Source: an uncultured Peptoniphilus sp. (GTDB taxonomy: Bacteria > Bacillota > Clostridia > Tissierellales > Peptoniphilaceae). From it: a stretch of 64,000 bases of DNA. Positions 8,701 to 17,046 of the stretch are shown piece after piece. The stretch lies in assembly GCF_943913915.1 (NCBI RefSeq), contig NZ_CALUAA010000005.1, forward strand, positions 1 through 64,000, given 5' to 3'. Made by a program: the position numbers and the translations under genes. The notes beneath the pieces were generated by a model. The model was given only the letters and a program-made list of their open reading frames with translations, did no database searches and was not told where the DNA came from. How positions within the stretch are numbered: the stretch's first letter is position 1; every line of letters starts with the position of its first letter.

Positions 8701-10726
8701 CAATGACGGCGGTTGGCATGAAGCCTATATACTTGAAAAAGAAGATGGAACAATTGAAATCCAACTTCCATATCTCTGGACTATGTATATGGGAAATCCT
8801 GATGGGACAACTAATGACTACTACAAAAATGCTACCGGCTACAAGTTAAATTTAGTTCCCAACCATAGATTTACCATCACCAACTACCCGTATTCAGAAA
8901 TCCCTGTAGTGAAAAAATGGGATGAATCGATAGAAGAAAAAGATATTCCAGATCAAATAAAAGTTTATCTATTAAAAGATGGCAAGAGAGTTAAAGATAA
9001 AGAAGGCAAGGATCGTTACATTATCTTATCTAAAGAGAATGGGTGGAAAGGTAATTTTGACAAACTCCCATTTTTTGAGTTAGATGGCATGGGATTTGAA
9101 AAGTACTGGGTAAAGGAAGACTCTGAAATCTTTATTCCACTTGTTACAAGAAAAGAAAACTCTACTTTAAATATTAGAGTTGAAAGAGATAAAGATTCTG
9201 ATAAATATCTAATCTACAAAGATTATACTGGTGGATATTTTAGAATTAAGTATATCCCGTTTGAAGTGCATTATATTTACAAAGATGGTGATAAAGAAGT
9301 AAAAGAAGTTTATACAAAAAAACTTGAACCATATAGAGTTGATGGATGGGATTGGCACTTAGATACAGTGATTAAAGATATCGTAATGAATGGAAAATTT
9401 AAAGATTCAGATATCGAAATTAAAATGTATTATGATGAAAATGGAAATCCATTCCCAAGAAATCTTGGAAAATATCAAGCAGGCTGGGATGAAGATGATA
9501 TAGTAACAAATGAGGGTGCCTATATCCTTAAATTAGTTGAAGAAAATGGAAAGTTGGTGCTTTATGTACCAAAACTAACGGACGTAGAGGATGAAGATAA
9601 TTTACTGAATATAAAAACAAAAATCGAAGAGGGTAAGAAATATTTCGAACTTACCAACTACTATCTTCCTAAACACCGTCTTGAAATCGAGAAGAAGTGG
9701 GAGGCAAATGATCCGAACAGTATTCCCGAATCTTTAAGAGTAAAGATCGACGGCAAATATGTCGACAAGGAAATTGTTTTAAGTCCTGAAGATTGGAAAT
9801 ATGTGGAAGAATTCCTAGGCAAGGGTTTATTGGCAACTAATAAGTATGCTTTTGTCGAAGAAGACTTGGTGAACTTTGATGGTAGCCAATCCATTGAAAC
9901 AAGCTTGGAATTCAGTGCAGAAGGTAAAAAGGTCACTTTCTTGGACAAAGACGGAAAGTCCATCAGTCAAGAAGAGTTCCTTAAACAAATCAAGGGCAAG
10001 AAATATTCCTTCGAGCTTAAAGAAGCAGCTGAAGATAAGGCAGAGGTTGAAATTAAGTACGATAAAGAAGGAAACTTGACCATTGTTTATCCTGTTGATG
10101 TCACGATTACAGAAGTAGCGAGGGTTCTGTTCACCAATACAGAAAGACCTCCCGAAACACCTCCCGGACCGAATACACGCATCATCATCGTGAAGAAGCA
10201 GTGGGCTTTGGAAGATGGGAGCAAGCCGGCGGATAAGGTTATTGTAGAACTTTATCGCGACGGAAAGCCGACCGGCAAGCGTATAGAGCTCAGTGCAGCC
10301 AACAATTGGACCGGCCAGTTCAGAAATCTGGAAATCGCCGATAAATCCGACCCGACGAGAGAATATCTCTACACGATTCGAGAAGTTGGGGAAAATAACG
10401 GCTCCATAGAGCTCGACGATAAGAAGTACGATGTAATCTACGCCGGCGACATGGTTTCCGGTTTTACGATTACCAACAAAGAAGTACCTCCGGAAGAGCC
10501 GCCGGAAACACCGGAAGAACCTCCGGAAACACCGGAAGAACCTCCGGAAACACCGGAAGAACCTCCGGAAACACCACCGGTCATTCCTCCGAAGACTCCG
10601 AAAACACCGCCCAAGAAACCGGGCAGTCCGCAAACGGGCGTAGACGGTGTGAGTGGTGCATTTGCCCTTATGACGAGTGCAGCAGCCGGACTATTCGTTC
10701 TTCAACGAAAGAAAAAGGAAGATTAA
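5789..10726 (+). CDS. Giant sortase-anchored surface adhesin with beta-helix and Cna B-type domains
   Basis: The protein has 1645 residues; ACAGGAGG precedes the ATG. A signal peptide (LLLILFMSVLLAFQFPSLIRA) is followed by a Glu-rich region (about 35-190) with two 32-residue repeats. A beta-helix-like region (about 325-765) has recurring GG.F...NGG.I..N turns. Four Cna B-type modules carry a KKW signature near 785, 1038, 1299 and 1467. A second repeated unit (near 885-1020 and 1155-1285; IVFIHKD.., VHYIYKDG..) lies between them. The C-terminus is wall-spanning (EEPPETP repeats), then SPQTG, a hydrophobic helix and RKKKED, which is an LPXTG-type sorting signal with S in place of L. The central 3.3 kb is clearly AT-richer than the ends, suggesting acquired domains. 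The role is inferred to be attachment; the ligand is unknown. Confidence 0.9.
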   Translation: MKALQVHKKNYLLLILFMSVLLAFQFPSLIRAESESAAETEKIISEAPKESIPEKDVAQRTEEKKQATTEEESIAETEALPEEETLPENDGVSTEETQSEPAEETEKAAESEQATDEDEGLKQDDAPNAEPVKEEEPEKAAESEQVTDEDEGLKQDDAPITEPAKEEEPEEAEEPEVLKQGEVLEVDALAKEPMAFGAGAEESEKTIEVYDFDGLRDAITNAGNTKTTIKIMKSFELKATLTISKDQDITITSGANRDEANNKITPIGEDKITMPKEDDGVERRQELVKEAEEAGEKALKDTNLEKNPLPTVDIVIKRAKGFLETLFKIQEGGTLTLGTDNKDPLFIDGNITVKTEIEGGSFIDVSGTLVMNGGIIANGNNEKSGSAPIYVHQGGKFTMNGGRITSNKNISKGISNFNAAGGVYVDEGGEFTLKAGSIDNNHAPVGGVFLGKIFGNENGKRIPALFTMNGGFIVRNKGPLYDNLEPETENYGGGVHVDSLGNFIFKNGIIAGNESYRGGGVAINDNYVTKTNGVNYSNIQNVNYEDYIKYAGAYYTQNGGLIYKNMAKVHNDGNTSGAGGGLYINASTAKLNGGYLLNNKSENMGGGIYVSIVPHVLKLDHVLISQNKAIKGAYYHLSAGNGGGFWHCPAGNVDFEDFNSIYIFDNDASSGGKDIFTHGKKDNYSIFNGESYDFPKFLTNISPITEKGNIIKYLYEGKEVPEWMYHTDKAVSLQAIYDAQTKNEAWTNSKLFIMGNTALKGGGIGSNANTMPPGKPGNYEITIDKKWHQSIPEDKRPDKIWVDLFIGDAKYGEVELSKANGWTAKFENLPFTAEELKNKNIKYSIKERNDDFYSVVDETLKALEVERVFAGEKYPDNEYAAYYDKPLHKFMDYKIVFIHKDKNGHEVSREDIKINYNNDKWAGIVQNMLVGKFKDLKDIKITYHSYDKPYEPAPDWVGLGYNGLDADSNWYNDGGWHEAYILEKEDGTIEIQLPYLWTMYMGNPDGTTNDYYKNATGYKLNLVPNHRFTITNYPYSEIPVVKKWDESIEEKDIPDQIKVYLLKDGKRVKDKEGKDRYIILSKENGWKGNFDKLPFFELDGMGFEKYWVKEDSEIFIPLVTRKENSTLNIRVERDKDSDKYLIYKDYTGGYFRIKYIPFEVHYIYKDGDKEVKEVYTKKLEPYRVDGWDWHLDTVIKDIVMNGKFKDSDIEIKMYYDENGNPFPRNLGKYQAGWDEDDIVTNEGAYILKLVEENGKLVLYVPKLTDVEDEDNLLNIKTKIEEGKKYFELTNYYLPKHRLEIEKKWEANDPNSIPESLRVKIDGKYVDKEIVLSPEDWKYVEEFLGKGLLATNKYAFVEEDLVNFDGSQSIETSLEFSAEGKKVTFLDKDGKSISQEEFLKQIKGKKYSFELKEAAEDKAEVEIKYDKEGNLTIVYPVDVTITEVARVLFTNTERPPETPPGPNTRIIIVKKQWALEDGSKPADKVIVELYRDGKPTGKRIELSAANNWTGQFRNLEIADKSDPTREYLYTIREVGENNGSIELDDKKYDVIYAGDMVSGFTITNKEVPPEEPPETPEEPPETPEEPPETPEEPPETPPVIPPKTPKTPPKKPGSPQTGVDGVSGAFALMTSAAAGLFVLQRKKKED
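6104..6295 (+). repeat. Two tandem 96-base repeats in the adhesin N-terminus
   Basis: Copies at 6104-6199 and 6200-6295 encode the Glu-rich unit EKAAESEQ.TDEDEGLKQDD and following residues with only a few differences. Such in-frame units can expand or contract without breaking the frame. Confidence 0.9.
10495..10575 (+). repeat. 18-base tandem repeats encoding EEPPET P
   Basis: Four or so copies of GAACCTCCGGAAACACCG encode the Pro-rich wall-spanning stretch just before the sorting signal. Nearly identical copies are prone to slippage. Confidence 0.85.
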
Positions 10727-10733
10727 TGTAATA

Positions 10734-10780
10734 AAATGTACCGTTCCCAAGCCTTCGCGGCAAGGGCGGTACATTTTTTA
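10734..10780 (+). terminator. Terminator after the adhesin gene
   Basis: An inverted repeat (AAATGTACCG / CGGTACATTT) with a long GC-rich loop is followed by T6. It begins 8 bases after the stop codon. Confidence 0.85.
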
Positions 10781-10822
10781 TTAGTTTTTGATGATTGGTG
10801 ACGCGTCTCGAGCTTTCTTATC

Positions 10823-10851
10823 TTGTTAAAGAAAAGAGCCTTTGATATACT
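10823..10851 (+). promoter_or_regulatory. Promoter for the zinc-ribbon membrane protein
   Basis: TTGTTA, a 17-base spacer and TATACT, about 80 bases before the start codon. Confidence 0.55.
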
Positions 10852-10930
10852 CAAATCAATATAAAAACGTTGTCATGTTGGAAGGATGAGCTGAGTGTAA
10901 ACGTAGGGAAGGGAGAAGGTGGACAAAGTT

Positions 10931-11944
10931 ATGGTATCAAACAGATTAGAATCAGTAGTATGCCCTCATTGCGGAAAGGAAAATGAAGGAGATGCCTCTT
11001 TTTGCATCTATTGCGGCGGATCTTTTTCGGAGCCGAAGAATCCCTGCCCCGCATGCGGTAAAGAGAATGAAGAGAACGCCTTATTCTGTATTCACTGCGG
11101 GAGAACGCTTGTAGAGGAAGAGGTGCCCGAGGTTGAAGAGGTCTTGACGAAAGAATGTCCCCGATGCGGTAAAGATAATAGGGAAGGGGCTCTCTTCTGT
11201 TTAGGCTGCGGCTATTCTTTTTCAGAGATTACAGTTGATCCGGTAGCAGAAGCGCAGCCTAATTTGTGTCCGGAGTGCGGGAAGGAAAATGAGAAGGCAG
11301 CTGCGTTTTGCGGTTATTGTGGACATCGTCTTGCGGGTCCTGAAAGAATTTCCTCTAAAAAAAGAGATCTCCGCTTTGAGGATATGGGCCAGCAGGTGGG
11401 GAAGAAAGTAGATGCTCTCGCAAAAAGCGGCAATGAGAAGGTAAAAAGTTTTGCTGACTCCATGGATGATGAGAAGGCCATTGAGTATTCAAAGACCGCC
11501 TACATTATCTCTGCCATCGTCGCCATTATTGCTCCGTTTTTGCCTTATCTCTCTTTCCAAATGTTCGGTAGAACCATGCGTTTTAATTATATGAAGATTT
11601 CAGCGGAAATCATCGGCGGCGGCAATCTGTGGCTTGACGGTGTGATGATTGTCTTTTTAGGAGTTCTCGCCGTTTTATTCTGGCGATTGGATGAAAAGAT
11701 GGCCATGCTCGCGGTCGGTGCGGCGAGCGCCTTCTTCGGCTTGTTGGAAAGCATTCAACTCAACCAATTAAGGTCTTTTTCGGGCCTCGACTTAGGCGAA
11801 ATAAATGATCTTATCGACGGCCAACTTGGCGCTAATTTTGCGAAAGTGGGCATCGGATTTTATTTATCTGTTTTTGCTTGTCTCGGTCTTTTGATTTCAG
11901 CAGGAATTTATTACTACAAACTACAAGAAAAAAGAAGTAATTAA
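10931..11944 (+). CDS. Membrane protein with four N-terminal zinc ribbons
   Basis: The protein has 337 residues from the ATG at 10931, which has AAGGTGG 7 bases upstream. A GTG at 10919 would add four residues and lies inside that ribosome binding site. Four CxxC...CxxC zinc ribbons follow one another in the first 135 residues (CPHCGKEN, CPACGKEN, CPRCGKDN, CPECGKEN, each with a second CxxCG). A charged linker and about four membrane helices follow (from TAYIISAIVAIIAPFLPYL to the C-terminus). The family resembles zinc-ribbon membrane proteins of unknown function common in Firmicutes. No enzyme motif is seen. It is a single-gene unit between two terminators. Confidence 0.8.
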   Translation: MVSNRLESVVCPHCGKENEGDASFCIYCGGSFSEPKNPCPACGKENEENALFCIHCGRTLVEEEVPEVEEVLTKECPRCGKDNREGALFCLGCGYSFSEITVDPVAEAQPNLCPECGKENEKAAAFCGYCGHRLAGPERISSKKRDLRFEDMGQQVGKKVDALAKSGNEKVKSFADSMDDEKAIEYSKTAYIISAIVAIIAPFLPYLSFQMFGRTMRFNYMKISAEIIGGGNLWLDGVMIVFLGVLAVLFWRLDEKMAMLAVGAASAFFGLLESIQLNQLRSFSGLDLGEINDLIDGQLGANFAKVGIGFYLSVFACLGLLISAGIYYYKLQEKRSN

Positions 11945-11980
11945 AAAGGGGGAAGTCCTATAGGCTTCTCCCTTTGTTGT
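11945..11980 (+). terminator. Terminator after the zinc-ribbon gene
   Basis: An 11-bp stem (AAAGGGGGAAG with CTTCTCCCTTT) and a 9-base loop are followed by only a short T-run. Confidence 0.7.
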
Positions 11981-12028
11981 ATTTAAATGAATGAATCGAA
12001 ACTACATGAAGGAAATTTGTTGACGCAA

Positions 12029-12060
12029 ATAAAAAATCCGCAGCCCAAAGGCTACAGATT
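12029..12060 (-). terminator. Terminator of the DMT transporter gene
   Basis: On the minus strand an 11-bp stem (AATCTGTAGCC with GGCTGCGGATT, G-T pairs included) and loop TTTG are followed by T6. It overlaps the last codons of the gene. Confidence 0.8.
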
Positions 12061-12981
12061 TTCTCGAACTCTTTCTTTGAGCGGCTTTCTTTTTTCGGGC
12101 TTTTTCTTTTCGGGGAAGGATATGATCAATACGGCGATCAGAATGAGGGCCATGCCTAAAAAGTCGGTGGAGGTAAAGGACAGGCCGTAAATAAAGACGG
12201 CAACGATAGTGGAGAACACGGCCTCCATAAGGTTAAAGACACTGGAAAGGGTGGGGCCTGTCAAATGGGCGCCCTCCAGGAAGAGCCAGAAGGGGATGAG
12301 GGTGCCGCCGATGACGCAGTAAGCAACGGAGGCGACGGATTGAAGATCCCAGATGGCCGAGGAATAATCGGGCCGGGCAATGAGGGCCAGGAGCACGCCG
12401 CCGAGAAGCATGGACGGTCCCATAATTTCCATGGAGCGGTAGGTCTTTGAAAGGCCTGTTGGCGCTACGTTGAAGTTCATAAAGCCTACGGCGGAAAGGG
12501 CGCCCCAAAAGAGAGTTTCCTTGCTGATCTTTAAACTATGAATGTCTCCTCCGGTAACCATGAAAAACAGTCCGAGACTGCATATGGCTAGAGCGGGGTA
12601 GATTTTAAATTTCGGTGGCGTCTTGGTTTGAATTGCAACGACGGCGACGATCAGAAAGAGCCCGCCGTATTGCATCAAAGTAGCCGTCGGCGCGTTAGAG
12701 GTGGCTACGGAGCAGAAATAGCTGTACTGCATAAGGGTGAGCCCGCCGAGAGCGTAGAGGAGGAAGCTCGGAATGTTTTCGCGCTTTCTCACGACGCGGA
12801 AGGCGTAGCGACCGCTTCGTTTTAAATCCAGAAGGAAGATGAAGATGCCGACAGCGATTAAACGAACGGATACTAAAATTTCGGGGGTAAAGTTCTTATA
12901 TTCAAAAATAAACCCGCCTACATTTCCGTTAAACGCCCAAAATAACGCTGCTGAAGCTATAAGTAAAAAGCCCTTTAGCAT
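12052..12981 (-). CDS. EamA/DMT superfamily transporter
   Basis: The protein has 309 residues, starting at MLKGFLLIASAALFWAFNG where AGGAAGGAGT precedes the ATG. An upstream in-frame ATG (13023) has no such site. There are ten hydrophobic segments in two homologous halves (first half from AALFWAFNGNVGG; second from LFWGALSAVGFMNFNVAP), typical of drug/metabolite exporters of the RhaT/EamA type. The C-terminus is basic (KKKPEKRKPLKE). The substrate cannot be told from sequence. It is a lone gene, divergent from the ABC cassette. Confidence 0.88.
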   Translation of the reverse strand: MLKGFLLIASAALFWAFNGNVGGFIFEYKNFTPEILVSVRLIAVGIFIFLLDLKRSGRYAFRVVRKRENIPSFLLYALGGLTLMQYSYFCSVATSNAPTATLMQYGGLFLIVAVVAIQTKTPPKFKIYPALAICSLGLFFMVTGGDIHSLKISKETLFWGALSAVGFMNFNVAPTGLSKTYRSMEIMGPSMLLGGVLLALIARPDYSSAIWDLQSVASVAYCVIGGTLIPFWLFLEGAHLTGPTLSSVFNLMEAVFSTIVAVFIYGLSFTSTDFLGMALILIAVLIISFPEKKKPEKRKPLKERVRENL

Positions 12982-13269
12982 AAACACTCCTTCCTGATAC
13001 TGCAAATGACGATGTGACTTCAAAAAAATAACGATGCGCAGAGCGCACCGAGTGCTTCTATCCCTTATTATGGGACTCTCCCGAGCGTAAAGTCAAGGCG
13101 AAAGATTATTAAAATCCTGCTTCAACTATTGTAACAGAACTAGAGGATATCGGTAGGAAAATAAAATTTTACATAGACTAACGGTATTTTAATCTACATT
13201 TGTTTTCTCGTTGAATTTCAACTCCTATGATCAGAGTGACGAAAAAATTCATATTTTTGGGAGGAATTC

Positions 13270-14361
13270 ATGATAAAACGTTTAAAATTAATTGCAATTA
13301 TATTTTCCGTCTTTATGCTCGCGGCTTGCGCAAAAGATGATGCAGCATCTAATGAATTGGATTTAAGTTCCATTTCCTTAGAAGAATTGGAGGAAAAGGC
13401 GAAGGAAGAAGGGGAAGTAAATTCTGTAGGCATGCCTGACACTTGGGCCAATTGGAAAGAAACCTGGGAGGATATTAGTGCCAAATACGGCATCGAACAT
13501 GGGGATACGGATATGTCCTCGGCGGAAGAGCTGGCTAAGTTTGCCGCAGAAAAAACCAATGCATCGGCCGATATCGGGGATGTAGGGATCGCTTTCGGAC
13601 CGGTAGCCGAAGACCAAGGTTTGTCTTTAAAATACAAGACATCCTATTGGGATGAGGTTCCCGATTGGGCAAAAGATGACGACGGGGACTGGCTCTTAGC
13701 TTACACCGGGCAAATGTGCTTTATTACTGATAAGCAGAATCTACCGGAAGGTGTCAAAGCGCCAAAGACCTTTGAAGATGTGTTAAATGGAAACTATGTG
13801 TTGACTATCGGCGACATGGAGACGGCGAATCAAAGTCAATTTGCTATGTTAAATGCTGCCGTCGCCTTTGGTGGAGATGAAAAAAACCTGAAGCCGGGTC
13901 TAGATTTCTTTAAAAAGCTCGCCGAACAAGGGCGCTTAAAAACGTCGGACGCTTCTTTGGCAAACTTAGAGGCGGGAGAAGTACAAGTTGGTTTGTTATG
14001 GGATTTTAATGCTCTAAACTACGCTGATTCCATAGATCGCGACCGCTATGAAATAACGATTCCCCCGACGTCGGTTATGACCGGTTACACGACGATTATT
14101 AACCGCTATGCTTCAAATCCTCACGCCGCCGCCTTAGCTCGTGAATTTATCCTTTCGGATGAAGGGCAAGACAATTTGGCTAAAGGCTATGCCCGTCCCA
14201 TTCGTGAAAAGGCAAAGCTTTCCGACGAAGCGAAAGAAAAGCTGCTTCCCGCCGATGCCTACGGTGAAATTTATCAAATCAAAGACAATGAGGCTTGGGA
14301 AGAAGCGACTAAAAATATAGCGAAAGAATGGCAAGAAAATGTCATGGCTTTTATGAAATAG
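13270..14361 (+). CDS. ABC transporter substrate-binding lipoprotein
   Basis: The protein has 363 residues and GGGAGG lies before the ATG. The lipobox LAACAKDD (Cys near residue 19) marks it as a lipoprotein on the outer face of the membrane. The rest has the two-lobed fold of the PotD/AfuA/PhnS group: ADIGDVGIAFGP, the hinge-like TGQMCFITDKQNLP, PKTFEDVLNG, LEAGEVQVGLLWDF and ANPHAAALAREFILSDEGQ-like tail segments. Such proteins bind polyamines, iron or phosphorus compounds. Next to a phosphoesterase gene an organophosphate or phosphonate is a fair guess. A hairpin terminator separates it from the permeases, so it is probably made in excess. Confidence 0.85.
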   Translation: MIKRLKLIAIIFSVFMLAACAKDDAASNELDLSSISLEELEEKAKEEGEVNSVGMPDTWANWKETWEDISAKYGIEHGDTDMSSAEELAKFAAEKTNASADIGDVGIAFGPVAEDQGLSLKYKTSYWDEVPDWAKDDDGDWLLAYTGQMCFITDKQNLPEGVKAPKTFEDVLNGNYVLTIGDMETANQSQFAMLNAAVAFGGDEKNLKPGLDFFKKLAEQGRLKTSDASLANLEAGEVQVGLLWDFNALNYADSIDRDRYEITIPPTSVMTGYTTIINRYASNPHAAALAREFILSDEGQDNLAKGYARPIREKAKLSDEAKEKLLPADAYGEIYQIKDNEAWEEATKNIAKEWQENVMAFMK

Positions 14362-14373
14362 AGCAACCATTAT

Positions 14374-14397
14374 CTTTGGGCCGAAAGGCCCTTTTTC
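14374..14397 (+). terminator. Partial terminator (attenuator) inside the ABC operon
   Basis: GGGCC, a GAAA tetraloop and GGCCC are followed by T5, between the binding-protein gene and the first permease. No promoter is obvious after it, so it likely lowers downstream expression rather than ending the operon. Confidence 0.75.
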
Positions 14398-14414
14398 TTT
14401 AGAAAGGAACTATT

Positions 14415-15260
14415 ATGAAACGACGACTGCCCTTTCAACTGGCGATGGGCATCTTCACCCTTATTGCTTTAGCCGTATTGATTTATCCGGCGGCGAATAT
14501 GCTTGTGATGAGTTTTCAGCCCGGCGGTGGTGGAGGCTTTACCTTATCAAATTATAAGGAGATCTTTACCCAATCCATGTATACGACGGCGATTCGAAAC
14601 TCCTTGTTGATTTCATTATTCTCAAGTATTGTCGCCATTGTATTTACTACTATCACCACCTATGCGATCGTTAGCCATTCAAAAAAACTGAAAGAAACCT
14701 TTATGATCATCGCAAATATCACCTCGAATTTTGCAGGCATTCCCCTGGCCTTTGCTTATATTATTCTCTTGGGATCATCAGGTGTCATGCTGATTTTTGC
14801 CCGTCGCATGGGTATCGATTGGCTTTCCGGCTATAATCTGTATTCCATTTGGGGCCTGGGTATCGTGTTTTTATATTTCCAATTGCCTATGGGCATTATT
14901 CTTCTCATGCCGATTTACGACGCTTTGGACACGCGGTGGCGGGAATCGGCGGAGCTTTTAGGGGCGAGCAGTTTTCAATATTGGAAGCGCATCGGCCTGC
15001 CCGTGCTGATGCCGTCCATCGTGGGTGTCTTCGCCATGATGTTTGCAAACGCCATGGGCGCTTACGCTTCGGCAGATGCTCTTACCGGTACCAGCGTCAA
15101 TCTACTCTCTATTCGTATTGCGAATACTGTAACCGGGGATATTTTCGCTCGGCCGGAGATCGGAGCGGCGCTCTCGGTGCTTTTGGCCGCCATTTTGCTT
15201 ATTAATATGGTTCTCGGAGATAAATTAGCCAAACGAGCAGAGAAAGTGAGCGGACGATGA
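14415..15260 (+). CDS. ABC transporter permease 1
   Basis: This 281-residue inner-membrane protein has about six helices, beginning with LAMGIFTLIALAVLIYPAANM. The EAA loop, which docks on the ATPase, is recognisable as RWRESAELLGASSFQYWKRIGLP near residue 175. It belongs to the PotB/PotC-like permease group. AGAAAGGAAC precedes the ATG. The stop codon overlaps the start of the second permease (ATGA), showing translational coupling. Confidence 0.9.
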   Translation: MKRRLPFQLAMGIFTLIALAVLIYPAANMLVMSFQPGGGGGFTLSNYKEIFTQSMYTTAIRNSLLISLFSSIVAIVFTTITTYAIVSHSKKLKETFMIIANITSNFAGIPLAFAYIILLGSSGVMLIFARRMGIDWLSGYNLYSIWGLGIVFLYFQLPMGIILLMPIYDALDTRWRESAELLGASSFQYWKRIGLPVLMPSIVGVFAMMFANAMGAYASADALTGTSVNLLSIRIANTVTGDIFARPEIGAALSVLLAAILLINMVLGDKLAKRAEKVSGR

Positions 15261-16036
15261 AAAAAATAGTGAAAAACGGAAGCATCGTGTTGATGCTCCT
15301 GTATCTGTTTATACCTTTAATAGCCACCCTCTTATATGCAGTATCGGAAGATTGGTCCTCCACATTGCTACCTAAAGGTATGACCTTGGCCTGGTTTGCG
15401 GATTTACTTTCCAACGGTGTTTTTTTAAAGGCCTTAGGGAGGACGTGTCTTATATCCTTATTATCGGTATTAATTGCAGCCGCCTTAATTGTGCCCGGAA
15501 CCTTTGCCATTTATGTGTACTATCCGAAGCTTGAGAAAGTAGCTGAAGCTATGGTCATAGCCTGCTACGCTTTTCCGGGCGTTATTCTCGCCTTCGCCTT
15601 GATGAACACCTATTCCTCATGGGGCATTCCCATGCTGAGCGTCGTGGTGGGATCTTATATACTTTCCACCTATCCCTTAATTCGTCAAGGTACATTGAAC
15701 AGCCTTCGCGCTATCGGAGCCTCAACCTTAATGGAATCTGCGGAAATTTTAGGTGCGAGTCCTTTCAGAGCATTTACAAGAATTATTTTGCCGAATATCT
15801 GGTCCGGCGTTTTCTCCGCCTGTTTATTCAGTTTTTCAACCCTCTTCGGCGAATTTGTCATTATCAATTTAATCGTAGGCTCGAAATATGAGACGGTACA
15901 GATTTTCCTTAGAAAATCTCTTGCGGTCAACGGACATATGTCTTCGGCCATTGTCATTTTGTACTTTATCGTCATCTGCATTATTACCTGGGGAGCCATT
16001 GCCTTTACGGGCAAACAGAAAGGAATCAAAAAGTAA
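15257..16036 (+). CDS. ABC transporter permease 2
   Basis: This 259-residue permease is paired with the preceding one. The EAA loop is LMESAEILGASPFRAFTRIILPNI near residue 155, with six or so hydrophobic segments. The two permeases form the heterodimeric channel. It overlaps the upstream gene by 4 bases and ends 1 base before the ATPase start. Confidence 0.9.
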   Translation: MKKIVKNGSIVLMLLYLFIPLIATLLYAVSEDWSSTLLPKGMTLAWFADLLSNGVFLKALGRTCLISLLSVLIAAALIVPGTFAIYVYYPKLEKVAEAMVIACYAFPGVILAFALMNTYSSWGIPMLSVVVGSYILSTYPLIRQGTLNSLRAIGASTLMESAEILGASPFRAFTRIILPNIWSGVFSACLFSFSTLFGEFVIINLIVGSKYETVQIFLRKSLAVNGHMSSAIVILYFIVICIITWGAIAFTGKQKGIKK

Positions 16037-16037
16037 T

Positions 16038-17042
16038 ATGAGCTTTATCGAAATACAGGATTTAAAAAAATCATTCGGAAATACGGAAGTTCTTCACGGA
16101 TTAAATTTAAAGATCAAGCGAGGCGATTTGGCCACCCTCCTCGGACCCTCCGGTTGCGGTAAATCTACTTTACTCAGGGCAGTCGCCGGACTTCATTCGA
16201 TCAATGAGGGAAGAATCTTTATCGACGGTCGGCGCGTAGATGAACTGGCACCGAAAGATCGCGGTCTGGGAATGGTCTTTCAACACTATGCACTTTTTCC
16301 CAATATGAACGTATTGGATAATGTGACATTCGGATTGGATATGATGGGCGTAGATAAAAAAACTCAGGAGGCCGAGGCGAAAAAAATGATAGCCCTCGTG
16401 GATCTTGAGGGGAAGGAAGAGGCTTATCCCTCCAATCTTTCGGGTGGGCAACAACAACGTGTCGCACTGGCGCGAAGCTTAGTAACAAAACCTGATGTGC
16501 TTCTTTTAGATGAGCCCTTAAGTGCTTTGGATGCGCAAATTCGCGTACAACTCAGACAATTGATTAAAACTCTTCAGGCAGAACTGGGGATTACGATTAT
16601 TATGGTGACCCACGATCAGGAAGAAGCCATGACCATGAGCGATTATATTTTCGTCATGAATGAGGGCAATATTATACAGGAAGGGAGCCCTACGTATATT
16701 TACCGCCATCCCCAATCGGAATTCGCTACCCGTTTTATAGGCGATTACAATATCTTTTCCGGTAGTGACTTAAGGAGCATGGGGGCAAAAGATAATCTGG
16801 AATGTACTTACGTGGCCATTCGCCCGGAGGTTCTTTCCCTTGAACCTATGAATGACGCCTATTCCTATCGAGGAAAGATTATACGCACCTCCATGCATGG
16901 ATCCATCTACCGTCTCTATATCGAGGTGGCAGGGGAGCGAATCTTCAAGTTGGATCAGTTAAATAGAAGTAAGAATATGAAAAATGTCGGCGAGGAAGTT
17001 ACGGTCTACGTGCCGAAAAAAGAAATTATTCGGATGGTGTGA
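16038..17042 (+). CDS. ABC transporter ATP-binding protein (PotA/FbpC type)
   Basis: The protein has 334 residues from the ATG at 16038, 1 base after the permease stop. A longer in-frame reading would run back into the permease gene. It contains Walker A (GPSGCGKST), the Q-loop (MVFQHYALFP), the signature LSGGQQQRVALARS and Walker B (VLLLDEPLSALD). The switch histidine is in MVTHDQEEAMTMSD, and a C-terminal TOBE-like domain follows (VAIRPEVLSLEP). The layout is that of importers for polyamines, iron or phosphonates. It powers the two permeases upstream. Confidence 0.92.
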   Translation: MSFIEIQDLKKSFGNTEVLHGLNLKIKRGDLATLLGPSGCGKSTLLRAVAGLHSINEGRIFIDGRRVDELAPKDRGLGMVFQHYALFPNMNVLDNVTFGLDMMGVDKKTQEAEAKKMIALVDLEGKEEAYPSNLSGGQQQRVALARSLVTKPDVLLLDEPLSALDAQIRVQLRQLIKTLQAELGITIIMVTHDQEEAMTMSDYIFVMNEGNIIQEGSPTYIYRHPQSEFATRFIGDYNIFSGSDLRSMGAKDNLECTYVAIRPEVLSLEPMNDAYSYRGKIIRTSMHGSIYRLYIEVAGERIFKLDQLNRSKNMKNVGEEVTVYVPKKEIIRMV

Positions 17043-17046
17043 AGCA

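Noticed and set aside
15888..16037. N-terminal extension of the ABC ATPase
   Set aside because: It reads through the permease gene in another frame; the ATG at 16038 begins the conserved ATPase domain.
13270..17042. Iron (FbpABC) importer
   Set aside because: The transporter type allows it, but the binding protein shows no clear iron-binding tyrosine pair and the cassette ends with a phosphoesterase; left as an open alternative.
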